A DNA stretch of 64,000 nucleotides from Natronosporangium hydrolyticum (GTDB lineage: Bacteria > Actinomycetota > Actinomycetes > Mycobacteriales > Micromonosporaceae): positions 2,480,001 to 2,544,000 of the forward strand of contig NZ_CP070499.1 in NCBI RefSeq assembly GCF_016925615.1, in the 5' to 3' direction. The notes under the pieces were generated by a model. The model was not told the origin of the DNA, did not search any database, and saw nothing but the letters and a program-made list of their open reading frames with translations. Positions 42,619-50,893 of the stretch are shown here, in pieces (position 1 is the first letter of the stretch; every line of letters starts with the position of its first letter). Both the position numbers and the translations under genes were made by a program.

Positions 42619-43454
42619 TTGCCGGACCCCGCGGTCAGGCCGGCGATGATCCGGCGCTGGCCGATCACCACCAGCACGATGATCGGCACGATCATGAACA
42701 TGGCCAGGGTGGCCATCAGATCCCACGGTCGGGAGGTGGTGCCGCTGGTGACCTGGGTCAGCTGGATCAGCCCGATGGTAAGGGTGCGGGTGTCGACCGA
42801 GTTACTGAAGACCAGCGGGAAGAACAGCTCATTCCAGGCGGTGATCAGATTGATGATGAACAGCGTCACCAGCGCCGGCTTCATCAACGGCCAGACCACC
42901 AGGTAGAGCATCTGCACGAAGTTGCTGCCGTCGATATGCGCCGCCTCCTCCAGTTCGACCGGGATCTGTTTGACGAATGAGATCAGCAGCCACACGGTGA
43001 GCGGGATCAACAGGCTGCCCTGCAGCAGCACCAGCCCGTGCAGGGTGTCGACCAGCCCGAGCGACTGGTAGAGGCGGAACAGCGGGATGGTGGTGGCGAT
43101 CTGCGGCAGCGCCATGCTGAGCAGCAGCAACAACAGGACCACGTTGCTGCCGCGGAATCGCAGCCGAGCGAAGGCGTACGCCGCCAGGAACGCCAGCCCC
43201 ACCGACAGGGTCGCCGACCCCACCGCGAAGACCACCGAGTTGCGCAAGTAGGTCCAGAGTGGCACCTGGTCGACGGTGCGCTCCACGGAGTCGAGCGTCG
43301 GCCGGGTGGTGAAGTAGGTCGGCGGGTCCGAGAGCAGCTGGTCGGAGGGCAGGAAGGCAGAGAGCAGGATCCAGTAGACCGGCACCCCGAAGATCAGCGC
43401 GAAGACCGCGAACCCCGCGTACGGCCCGCCGCGGGCCAGCCAGCGCCGGATCAC
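42615..43454 (-). CDS. Sugar ABC transporter permease, MalG-like
   Basis: 279 residues with about six TM helices and the EAA loop EEAAHIDGSNFVQMLYLVVWP (parts). GTG 43454 overlaps the stop of the other permease. It belongs to the CUT1 group. It pairs with the MalF-like permease and the lipoprotein binding protein. No ATPase gene is in the operon, so a shared MsiK-like ATPase elsewhere is likely, as in other actinomycetes. Confidence 0.9.
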   Translation of the reverse strand: MIRRWLARGGPYAGFAVFALIFGVPVYWILLSAFLPSDQLLSDPPTYFTTRPTLDSVERTVDQVPLWTYLRNSVVFAVGSATLSVGLAFLAAYAFARLRFRGSNVVLLLLLLSMALPQIATTIPLFRLYQSLGLVDTLHGLVLLQGSLLIPLTVWLLISFVKQIPVELEEAAHIDGSNFVQMLYLVVWPLMKPALVTLFIINLITAWNELFFPLVFSNSVDTRTLTIGLIQLTQVTSGTTSRPWDLMATLAMFMIVPIIVLVVIGQRRIIAGLTAGSGK

Positions 43455-44425
43455 AGCTGCACCTCCGTCCGACGGAACAGCCGCAGCGCCGCCACCCCGA
43501 CGCCGAGCACGATCAGGAAGAGCAGCATCGCGATCCCGGAGGCCCTGCCGTGCTCGAGCCCGATGAACGCTTCCTGGTAGGCCAGGTAGGGGGCGACCTG
43601 GGTGGCGGTGCCGGGGCCGCCGCCGGTCATGCCCAGCACCGTGTCGAAGGTGCCGAGTTGAAAAATCACCATAAATATCCCCATAGTGATGACGAGCGGG
43701 GTGACCAGCGGCACCACCACGCTGCGGATGGTCCGGAACCACCCGGCGCCGTCGACCTTCGCCGCCTGATACAGCTCCTGCGGCACCCCCTGCAGACCCG
43801 CCAGGATCACGAAGGCCACAAACGGTACGGTCCGCCAGACGTTGGCGATGATCACCGCGGCCTTCGCCGCGATCGGGTGGGTGAGCCAGTCCACCTCCAG
43901 CCCGACCGTCCCGAGTAAATGCGGCACCATGCCGAAGCCGTCGGCGAAGATGAACCGGAACCCCAGTGCGGAGACGATCGCCGGGATCGCCCACGGGATC
44001 AGCGCCACCGCCCGGGCCAGCCCACGCAGCTTGAAGGCGGCGTTGAGCAGCAGCGCCAGGGCGAAGCCCAGCACCAGCTCCAGCACCGTCGACACCCCGG
44101 CGAAGACCACGGTGAACAGCAACGCTTGGCGTACCACCCGGTCGTCGAGCAGGGCGGTGTAGTTGGCCAAGCCGATGAAGGTCGTCTCGGCCCGGTAGCC
44201 GCTCTCGTCGGTCAGGCTGGTCCAGGCCGTGGCCAGGAACGGGTAGACCGAGGTGAAGAGCCGCAGCCCGAGGGCCGGCACGATCAGGATGGCCGCGACC
44301 AGCCACACTCGACGCGGCAGCGAAAGCCGGCCGAGCAGCCGGGCCACCGCCCACCGCAGGTCCGACCGCCGGCGTTCCGCCCCTTCCGGGGCGGCCGCCG
44401 GTGGCGCAGTTCGGGCGAGATTCAT
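43451..44425 (-). CDS. Sugar ABC transporter permease, MalF-like
   Basis: 324 residues: cytoplasmic N-terminal tail, then about six TM helices from LVAAILIVPALGLRLF, and the EAA loop YQAAKVDGAGWFRTIRSVVVP (parts). ATG 44425. It forms the channel with the downstream MalG-like permease, whose GTG overlaps its stop. Confidence 0.9.
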   Translation of the reverse strand: MNLARTAPPAAAPEGAERRRSDLRWAVARLLGRLSLPRRVWLVAAILIVPALGLRLFTSVYPFLATAWTSLTDESGYRAETTFIGLANYTALLDDRVVRQALLFTVVFAGVSTVLELVLGFALALLLNAAFKLRGLARAVALIPWAIPAIVSALGFRFIFADGFGMVPHLLGTVGLEVDWLTHPIAAKAAVIIANVWRTVPFVAFVILAGLQGVPQELYQAAKVDGAGWFRTIRSVVVPLVTPLVITMGIFMVIFQLGTFDTVLGMTGGGPGTATQVAPYLAYQEAFIGLEHGRASGIAMLLFLIVLGVGVAALRLFRRTEVQL

Positions 44426-44445
44426 AGGGTTCCGGGCCTTTCAGG

Positions 44446-45720
44446 TCAGGACAGGTCGTCGATCCGGGCGGCGCCCTCGGACATCGCCTCATCGAGGTCC
44501 ATCTGGCCGGCGAGGTAGGCCTGGCCGATGTCGTCGATGATGGTTTCGGCCCGGGCCGCCTGCGGGTGGAACGGGCGCGGCGCGACGTGGCCACCCTCGC
44601 TGTACTCCCGCATCGCGGCGACGATGCCGGAGTCGCCGAGCGCGTCGAGCACGCTGGTCCGGGCCGAGATGAAGAACGAACTCGCCTCGGCCAGCCGGAC
44701 CGCCACCTCGTTGCCGGACATGAACCGGACGAACTGCTTGGCCTGCTCCTTCTTGGTGCTCGCGGTCGGGATCGCGTAACCCCAGCCGCCCGCCCAGGTC
44801 AACGCGCCGCCCGGACCGGCCGGCGGCGGCGTGATCAGCACCTTCTCCTCGGCGTACCAGTCGGTGTTGTCGGCGGCCACCCCGTCAAAGAAGGTCCACT
44901 GCCGCATCGAGAGCAGATTGTCCTGCATATAGGAGCTGTTGAGCTGGTCGTAGGTCCAGGTGAGGGCGTCGCGGGGGAAGAGCTCCCGGTCGATCAGCTC
45001 GCGGGCGAAGGCGAACGCCTCCTCGATCCGGGAGTCGAAGGCGTAGAGGTCGCCGCCGGACTGCGCCGCCAGGTACGCCAGGTAGACGAAGGTCAGGCCG
45101 GGCTTGCTCGCCGCGTCCCCCAGCGCGTACATGCCGGTCTGCTGCTTTACCTCCTCGCCAATCGTGATCAGCTCATCCCAGGAGGTGGGTGCGGCGAGGT
45201 CCAGGTCGGCGAGCACGTCGCTGCGCAGCCAGTGGTAGCCCAGCTCCCAGTTGTGATAAACCCGCATGATGTTGCCGTCGACGGTGTTCCAGGTGGCGGT
45301 GCCCTCAGCCATCCCATCGGTCAGGTCGTCGGCGAGCTCGTCCGGCAACGCGTCGTCGAGCGGCTCCAGCCAGCCGCCGGCCACCATCGCGGCACCCGCC
45401 GGGTCGTCCACATCGACTACGTCGTACGGAGTGGTGCCGGAGTTGAACGCGGGAACCAGTTGGGTGAGCAGGTCCTGCCCGGAGGCGGGACCGCCCTCCA
45501 GCTCGACGGTGATCCCGGTCTCGGCGGTGAACTCGTCGATGATCGGCCGGATAGCGTCGTGGGCGAAGGCCTGCACCGCGTAGACGATGGTGTCGTCGCC
45601 GGAGTCCGACGACGAGGAGCCACCGTTGCCGCAGCCGGATAGGACCGGTCCGGCGGCGGCAGCACCGGCGCCGAGCGCGGATAAGCGTAAGAAGTTTCGG
45701 CGGTTCAGTGGGCGGGACAT
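44446..45720 (-). CDS. Sugar ABC transporter substrate-binding lipoprotein
   Basis: 424 residues. A Tat-type signal (RRNFLRLSALG) with a lipobox LSGC shows export and lipid anchoring. The mature part has the fold-type features of extracellular solute-binding protein family 1 (FTAETGITVELEGG, YDVVDVDD, AGGWGYAIP). ATG 45720 has AGGAGG 6 bases upstream; the frame extends further but without ribosome site. It captures the sugar for the two permeases downstream. Confidence 0.92.
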   Translation of the reverse strand: MSRPLNRRNFLRLSALGAGAAAAGPVLSGCGNGGSSSSDSGDDTIVYAVQAFAHDAIRPIIDEFTAETGITVELEGGPASGQDLLTQLVPAFNSGTTPYDVVDVDDPAGAAMVAGGWLEPLDDALPDELADDLTDGMAEGTATWNTVDGNIMRVYHNWELGYHWLRSDVLADLDLAAPTSWDELITIGEEVKQQTGMYALGDAASKPGLTFVYLAYLAAQSGGDLYAFDSRIEEAFAFARELIDRELFPRDALTWTYDQLNSSYMQDNLLSMRQWTFFDGVAADNTDWYAEEKVLITPPPAGPGGALTWAGGWGYAIPTASTKKEQAKQFVRFMSGNEVAVRLAEASSFFISARTSVLDALGDSGIVAAMREYSEGGHVAPRPFHPQAARAETIIDDIGQAYLAGQMDLDEAMSEGAARIDDLS

Positions 45721-45733
45721 TTCAACCTCCTGT

Positions 45734-46126
45734 TTAGAACGCCACCCCCGCGACCAGCGCGGCGTTGGCGTAGCGGGTGCACTCACCGGTACGGATAATC
45801 AGGTGAGCGGAGTGGCACAGTCGTTTGAGTTCGGCGTGCGGCACGGTCTGGCGGGGCAGTCCGGCGCAGTGTTCGGCGAGCACGGTGTCGGCGGGTTCGC
45901 CGGTGGTCTCCTCCGCCACCACCAGCTCCTCCACCACCAGGCTCGCCAGCACCGCGCGGAGCACTTCGGCGAAGGAAGGGACGCCGGGCACCAGGCTCAG
46001 GTCGATGACCTCCACTCCGGACGGTAGCGGCAACCCGGCGTCGGCGATCACCACCAGGTCGGTGTGGCCGGCGGCGGCGAGCGCGCGTAGCAGCTGCGGA
46101 TGGAGGAGCGGGTGGTCGCATAGCAT
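45734..46126 (-). CDS. RbsD/FucU family sugar mutarotase
   Basis: 130 residues, standard length. HPQLLRALAAAGHTDLVVIADAGLPLP contains the family's catalytic-site His and Asp (parts). These enzymes interconvert anomers of ribose or fucose. ATG overlaps the stop region of the ribokinase by one base, and the gene precedes the binding protein, placing it in the sugar operon. Confidence 0.88.
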   Translation of the reverse strand: MLCDHPLLHPQLLRALAAAGHTDLVVIADAGLPLPSGVEVIDLSLVPGVPSFAEVLRAVLASLVVEELVVAEETTGEPADTVLAEHCAGLPRQTVPHAELKRLCHSAHLIIRTGECTRYANAALVAGVAF

Positions 46127-47061
46127 CAGCGTTCGTCTCCGGACTTTGGGTCGGGTGGGTGCGGGTAGTAGCGGGCGCCGAGCTGGGTGACCGCGGTGGC
46201 GCCAGCGGCGACCCCGGCCGTGACCGCCTCGGCCACCCCGTCGCCGGCGGTGAGGGCCACCGCGAAGGCGCCCACGAACGCGTCGCCGGCGCCGACCGTG
46301 TCGACCGCCTCGACCGATGGCGCCGGGCAGGCGCCGGCGTCGCCGTCGGGGGTGGCGTAGACCGCACCCCGCGATCCCAGGGTGACGACCACGGCGCAGC
46401 CGGCGCTCGCGGCGGCCTGCGCGGCCTGCGGCGGGGTGGTCACTGACAGCCCGAGGCTGTGCCGCGCCTCGGTCTCGTTGACGACGAGCACCGTCAGGCT
46501 GGCGAGCAACTCCGGGTCGAGGGCGGCGGCGGGCGCGGCGTTGCAGACGGTGCGCGCCCCGACCGCTCGGGCCGACCGGACCAGTTGCCGGATCGCCGGC
46601 ACCGGCACCTCCAGCTGGCAGACGACGACATCGCCTGGCCGCAACCCGGCGACGGCGCCCGCCACGTCGGCCTCTCCGACGGTCAGGTTCGCCCCCGGCG
46701 CTACCGCGATCATGTTGTCCCCGGCGTCGTCGACCAGGATCAGCGCGACGCCGGTGGGCGCCTCGCGGTCGATCTGGACGCCGCTGTCGTCCACTCCCGC
46801 CGCGGCCAGGCTCTCGCGGAGTAGCTGCCCTTCGTCATCGGCGCCGACCCGGCCCACCATCCGTACCGCTGCCGGCAGGCCGCGGCGCTGGGTGGCGTGG
46901 GCGGCGGCGACCGCCTGGTTCGCCCCCTTGCCGCCGGGGCTGCGGAAGAGCCCGGAGCCGAGCACCGTCTGCCCAGCCTGCGGCAACTCCGGCAACTGCA
47001 CCGAGAGATCAGCGTTGAGGCTGCCGAAGACCACGATCCGGGGCGGCCGGGGGTCAGTCAT
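46126..47061 (-). CDS. rbsK: Ribokinase-like PfkB family sugar kinase
   Basis: 311 residues. N terminus VVFGSLNADLSVQLPELPQAGQTV, the GGKGANQAVAAAHA sugar-binding glycine loop, and the C-terminal signature DTVGAGDAFVGAF with the catalytic Asp are all intact. It phosphorylates ribose or a similar sugar. ATG 47061 was preferred over the longer frame because it removes an Arg/Pro-rich tail; it overlaps the lacI-type gene by 8 bases. Confidence 0.9.
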   Translation of the reverse strand: MTDPRPPRIVVFGSLNADLSVQLPELPQAGQTVLGSGLFRSPGGKGANQAVAAAHATQRRGLPAAVRMVGRVGADDEGQLLRESLAAAGVDDSGVQIDREAPTGVALILVDDAGDNMIAVAPGANLTVGEADVAGAVAGLRPGDVVVCQLEVPVPAIRQLVRSARAVGARTVCNAAPAAALDPELLASLTVLVVNETEARHSLGLSVTTPPQAAQAAASAGCAVVVTLGSRGAVYATPDGDAGACPAPSVEAVDTVGAGDAFVGAFAVALTAGDGVAEAVTAGVAAGATAVTQLGARYYPHPPDPKSGDER

Positions 47062-48091
47062 GAGCCACCTCCGCGGAGCCGGGCCGGGCGGTGCTGTCCC
47101 GGACGACCAACGTGGTGTCGAGCAGGTGAACCGTCGGCGATGGCGGTTCGGCGGTCTCGGCCTCGGCCGCCTCAAGCTGGTCCAGCAGTAGGTCGGCGGC
47201 GCGCTGTCCGAGCGCGAAGATTGGCTGCGCCACCGTGGTCAGCGTGGGGGAGGTGTAGGCGGCGAGATGGATGCCGTCGAAGCCGACCACGCTGACCTGC
47301 TGCGGCACCGGGATCCCGTGCTCGGTGAACATCGCCAGCAACCCGATCGCGGTCAGGTCGTTCGCGGTGAAGACGGCGGAGAAGTCGATTTCCCTAGCTA
47401 GTAGCTCCCGGCCGGCGGTCCAGCCGCCGTCCTCTAGGAAGTTGCCCGGGACGATCAAGCGCTCGTCCGGCGGGAATCCGGCGGCCCGCAGCGCGTCCTC
47501 CCAGCCGGCCCGCCGGGCGGCGGTCACCGACAACTGCGGTGGACCGGTGACGTGGGCGATCCGGCGGTGGCCGAGCGAGAGCAGGTACTCGGTTGCCTTG
47601 CGGGCACCGTCGCGATGGTCCACCGCGACCAGCGCGGTGTGCGGCAGCGCGATCTCCCGGTCCATCACCACCACCGGCAGGCCAGCGGCCGCCTCGGCGA
47701 AGCGTTCGCCGCTGAGCGCGCCGGCCACCAGGATCACGCCGTCGACCTGTTTGCGGCGCAGCGTCACCAGGTCCTGTAGGGCTTTCTCCTCGTCGTCGGC
47801 GTTGTGGCACAGCAACAGCAGGTGTCCGCGCTGGTCGGTAATGGTCTGCACCCCTTTGACCAGCTCCGGGAAGTACGGGTTGGTGATGTCCGGCAGCAGC
47901 AGCGCGATCGTCTGGGTGGATTTGCCGACCAGGCTGCGTGCCACGTCGTTCGGCTCGTAGCCAAGCTCATGGGCGATCTCGATGACCCGGCGGCGGGTCT
48001 CGGCGGAGATCCGGGAGCGGTCGTTCAGCGCTCGGGAGACGGTAGCGATCGAGACTCCCGCGCGGTTCGCGACGTCGTACACCGTCACCAT
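47054..48091 (-). CDS. LacI family transcriptional repressor of the sugar operon
   Basis: 345 residues. The N-terminal LacI helix-turn-helix reads TVYDVANRAGVSIATVSRALN, followed by the hinge LGYEPNDVARSL and a periplasmic-binding-protein-like sensor (TIALLLPDITNPYFPELV). It is the first gene of the sugar operon and has GGAGG 9-10 bases before ATG 48091. A perfect palindrome lies between promoter and gene, so autoregulation and control of the whole operon are likely, with a sugar as inducer. Confidence 0.93.
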   Translation of the reverse strand: MVTVYDVANRAGVSIATVSRALNDRSRISAETRRRVIEIAHELGYEPNDVARSLVGKSTQTIALLLPDITNPYFPELVKGVQTITDQRGHLLLLCHNADDEEKALQDLVTLRRKQVDGVILVAGALSGERFAEAAAGLPVVVMDREIALPHTALVAVDHRDGARKATEYLLSLGHRRIAHVTGPPQLSVTAARRAGWEDALRAAGFPPDERLIVPGNFLEDGGWTAGRELLAREIDFSAVFTANDLTAIGLLAMFTEHGIPVPQQVSVVGFDGIHLAAYTSPTLTTVAQPIFALGQRAADLLLDQLEAAEAETAEPPSPTVHLLDTTLVVRDSTARPGSAEVAHD

Positions 48092-48115
48092 CAGGGGTTT
48101 CCTCCGCTCACTCGA

Positions 48116-48173
48116 CTGCGTAAGCGCTTACGCAGGTGGGCTGAGGATAGGAGCGTTATTCACGTTCCGTCAA
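48116..48173 (-). promoter_or_regulatory. Promoter and LacI operator of the sugar operon
   Basis: CTGCGTAAGCGCTTACGCAG at 48116-48135 is a perfect 20-bp palindrome with the central CG step of LacI-family operators. On the minus strand, TTGACG (48168-48173) and TATCCT (48144-48149) form a promoter with an 18-base spacer, so the operator lies just downstream of the start of transcription and would block it. Confidence 0.8.
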
Positions 48174-48277
48174 GGCTGGCGGCGGTCACCGGTTGGTTCG
48201 CCGAGGCAGAATCGGCCGTTCGGCCGAGGTGGTCGTGGGTGCCGAGGTCCCGGTGGGCGGCGGAGTAAGCGCGAGCG

Positions 48278-48682
48278 CTATCCGCCAGCCGCCTGGGCGT
48301 CGAGCGCGGCGACTCGGCGCGGCCCGGCCGTCCGTCGGTAGCTGGCGTCGAGCAGCTCGTTGATCTCGCCCCAGTCGGAGTTGTCAGCCAGGTCTATCCC
48401 GAGCCACCCGGACGGGCCCAGGTAGGCCGGCACATAACAGCGATCGTCACCCAGCAGCGCCGCCCGCTCATCGGGATCGACCAGGACGAGCACCGAGCGT
48501 TCGTGTTGCCGGTAGCCGCCGTCGACCTTCACCGAACCGCCGTAGTAGGCGAAGACCTTGGTGGTGAAGAAGGCGGGATGCCCATGTGAGATCTTCTCGC
48601 GGGCGTCGGGGAACGCCAACGCGAGCGCGCGCACCTGGGCCAGGAGCGGGTCTGCCTCGTCGAACATGATCGGGTGCGGCAT
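48278..48682 (-). CDS. MmcQ/YjbR family small protein
   Basis: 134 residues with the CyaY-like MmcQ/YjbR pattern: ALAFPDAREKISHGHPAFFTTKVFAYYGG (parts) and a C-terminal WGEINELLDASYRRTAGPRR. The family is widespread and its biochemical role is unclear, though a DNA-binding role has been proposed. It starts 4 bases after the stop of the thioesterase gene, so it may be co-transcribed, but it is probably not part of the pathway. An in-frame ATG at 48667 is an alternative start. Confidence 0.8.
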   Translation of the reverse strand: MPHPIMFDEADPLLAQVRALALAFPDAREKISHGHPAFFTTKVFAYYGGSVKVDGGYRQHERSVLVLVDPDERAALLGDDRCYVPAYLGPSGWLGIDLADNSDWGEINELLDASYRRTAGPRRVAALDAQAAGG

Positions 48683-48686
48683 ACCT

Positions 48687-49454
48687 TCAGGGTAAGGCGT
48701 CCGCTAGATCTTGCTGCACGTTGGCCAACACCTGGTCGGGGTGTTCCTTTAGGTAGAAGTGACCACCTGGGAAGACCCGGGTGGTGAACTGGCCGGTCGT
48801 GACCTCGTGCCAGGCGTCGACCTCGGCCGGCGGGGCGATCGGGTCTTCGGCTCCGGCGTAGCCGAAGACCGGATAGTCCAGCGGCTTGGCGGGTGTGGGC
48901 TGGTATAGCTCGTGGATCGTGTAGTCGGCCCGCATGGTTGGCACCAGGAACTGCATGACCCTAGGCCGTTCGAGGATGGTCGGCGGCGTGCCCGCTAGCC
49001 GGACCATCTCCTGGGCGAACTGTTGGTCGTCGAGGAGATGCAGATATGGGGGAGGGTTTGGTAGCGCAGGTGCCCGCCGGCCGGAGACGAACAGGCAGAT
49101 CGGCTCCGGCATGCTGAGCTGACGCAGCCGGAGCGCGGTCTCGTAGGCGACGGCGGCGCCGAGGCTGTGGCCGAACAAGGCGAAGGGTCGATCGAGCTCT
49201 GGCCTCAGCGCCTCGACGATGCCGGCTACCAGCGGCGCCATGCGTTCGTACGGAGGCTCTCGGAAGCGGCCCTCTCGGCCGGGCGGAACGACCGGGCGGA
49301 CCGCGATCTTTGGGGCCAAGGCGCGGCGCCACGGCTGGAAGAACCGGCCGCCGCCACCCGCGTGCGGCAGGCAGAAGAGTCGCGGTCCCGGCTGTCCGGG
49401 TGGATCGAGGCCATCGAACCAGGACGGTGGGGCAGGCAGCGACCGATTAACCAC
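48687..49454 (-). CDS. Type II thioesterase
   Basis: 255 residues. RLFCLPHAGGGGRFFQPW near the N terminus, the Ser motif GHSLGA near 95, Asp in GAEDPIAP and His in FPGGHFYL give a complete triad. Type II thioesterases clear wrong or stalled acyl groups from carrier proteins in polyketide and peptide pathways. GTG/ATG coupling with the neighbouring alpha/beta hydrolase (8-base overlap) places it in the biosynthetic operon. Confidence 0.9.
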   Translation of the reverse strand: MVNRSLPAPPSWFDGLDPPGQPGPRLFCLPHAGGGGRFFQPWRRALAPKIAVRPVVPPGREGRFREPPYERMAPLVAGIVEALRPELDRPFALFGHSLGAAVAYETALRLRQLSMPEPICLFVSGRRAPALPNPPPYLHLLDDQQFAQEMVRLAGTPPTILERPRVMQFLVPTMRADYTIHELYQPTPAKPLDYPVFGYAGAEDPIAPPAEVDAWHEVTTGQFTTRVFPGGHFYLKEHPDQVLANVQQDLADALP

Positions 49455-50301
49455 TATGGACCAGGTCGTCGATGACCGCGGCGATCCGGCCGGGGCGCTC
49501 GAGCGGCAGCATGTGACCGGCCCCCGGCAGTAGCTCGTACCGTGACTGCGGAATCGCGTCGGCTACCGCTTGGCCGAGTTTCGGGGCGATGACTGTGTCG
49601 GAGTCGCCCGCGAGCACCACCGTCGGGCACGTGATGGTGCGCAGCCCGGGGCGCTGATCCATGCCGCGGGTGCTGCTGAAGCAGGCGGCGCGCACCGGCC
49701 CGGGGGTGGCCGCGAAGAGCCGCCGGTGGGTCTCCAACGCGGCCGGGTTGACCCACGTGCCCATCGTCTGCCGGAGCATCCGCCGGCCGAGCGCCGGCAG
49801 CGACAGCGCCGAACTGAACAGGCCACTACCCATCATCCGCACCTCGGCGGGTTTGGTGTCCTGGTCGTGCGCCGCGGTGGCGAGCAGCGCCAGGCCGCGT
49901 AGCCGCCGCCGGGCGTCCGCTGCGTGGCCGATGGCGTACGACAGCGCGGCGAAACCGCCGCCGGAGTGGCCGACCAGGATGACGCCGTCGGCGTCGGCCT
50001 GGGCGAGGATGCTCGCCAGGTCGTTGCCGAGGCGCGGGATGGCGATCGGCTCGCTGCCTAAACTGGATTCGCCGTGGCCACGCTGGTCGTAGGCGACGAC
50101 CGTATGCCCCAGGTCGAGCAGTCGCCGCGTCACCGGTCGCCAGCCTGCCCGGCCGGCGGCCCAGCCATGGCTGAGTAGGACGGTAGCGCCGGAGGCGTAG
50201 CCGTTGGGCCGGTGTACGGTCACCGCGAGCTTGGCGCCATCGTCGGTGGGCACGACCTGGTGCGAGCTGCTGGCTTCCCGGCGCAGGACCGGCTGGCTCA
50301 C
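49447..50301 (-). CDS. Alpha/beta hydrolase
   Basis: 284 residues. LLSHGWAAGRAGW (oxyanion His-Gly), VAYDQRGHGES, nucleophile Ser in VGHSGGGFAALS, Asp in LAGDSDTVIAP and His in PGAGHMLPLE form the full fold and triad. GTG 50301 was chosen since GGAG lies 8 bases upstream and it overlaps the SRPBCC stop; the long open frame upstream is Arg/Pro-rich and not protein-like. A hydrolase or cyclase step in the cluster is possible. Confidence 0.87.
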   Translation of the reverse strand: MSQPVLRREASSSHQVVPTDDGAKLAVTVHRPNGYASGATVLLSHGWAAGRAGWRPVTRRLLDLGHTVVAYDQRGHGESSLGSEPIAIPRLGNDLASILAQADADGVILVGHSGGGFAALSYAIGHAADARRRLRGLALLATAAHDQDTKPAEVRMMGSGLFSSALSLPALGRRMLRQTMGTWVNPAALETHRRLFAATPGPVRAACFSSTRGMDQRPGLRTITCPTVVLAGDSDTVIAPKLGQAVADAIPQSRYELLPGAGHMLPLERPGRIAAVIDDLVHSG

Positions 50302-50804
50302 TGGAGGATCTCCTGTTTCGGTCGGCTGTCGGCGGTGTCGTCGGCCAGCTGGGCCGCGAGGCTGGCGAATGCGTGCTGGGTGGCGGCGGAGTGCTGGGCG
50401 CCGATGTCGGTGAGCTTCGACAGCAGCTTGAGCATGCCCTGCGGGTCCGCCTCGAAGCGCATCCCGATCAGGGTGTGTCCGGTGCCGTCGATGGGGTGGA
50501 GGAGGAACTCGCAGCGGCCACGGAAGGCTCCGGAGATGTAGTCGGCGGATAGCCGCCGGCCCGGCTCGACCGCCTTGGTGCGGGCGGTGAACCGCAGCTT
50601 CGGTCCACCTTTGTCGACGCCCTTGGGGTGTACCGTGACTTCGGTCTCGCCGCCGATCTGTTCCGGTCCGACCGGCCCGGCGCGGAAAGTGTTGTGGGGA
50701 ACCCACCATCGGCCGGCGCCACGAAGTTCGGCGATCAACGACTCCCAGACCACGTTCGGTGGCGCCGGGATTCTGGCCTCGTCGACGAGGTCGTATCTGC
50801 GCAT
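50298..50804 (-). CDS. SRPBCC (START-like) family protein
   Basis: 168 residues with the helix-grip fold pattern: DEARIPAPPNVVWESLIA at the start, FTARTKAVEPGRRLSADYISGAF in the sheet (parts) and a long C-terminal helix. Such proteins bind hydrophobic ligands, and in polyketide clusters some act as cyclases or aromatases. ATG 50804 has AAGGAAG upstream. Role here is unproven. Confidence 0.75.
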   Translation of the reverse strand: MRRYDLVDEARIPAPPNVVWESLIAELRGAGRWWVPHNTFRAGPVGPEQIGGETEVTVHPKGVDKGGPKLRFTARTKAVEPGRRLSADYISGAFRGRCEFLLHPIDGTGHTLIGMRFEADPQGMLKLLSKLTDIGAQHSAATQHAFASLAAQLADDTADSRPKQEILQ

Positions 50805-50893
50805 CTGGCTTCCTTCTGGGTTGGCCGGCCGGTGCTCCACCTGTTAGCGGTGCCCGGACGGCTCACCGAGCTGTCCGGACACCGCTGGTCGGG

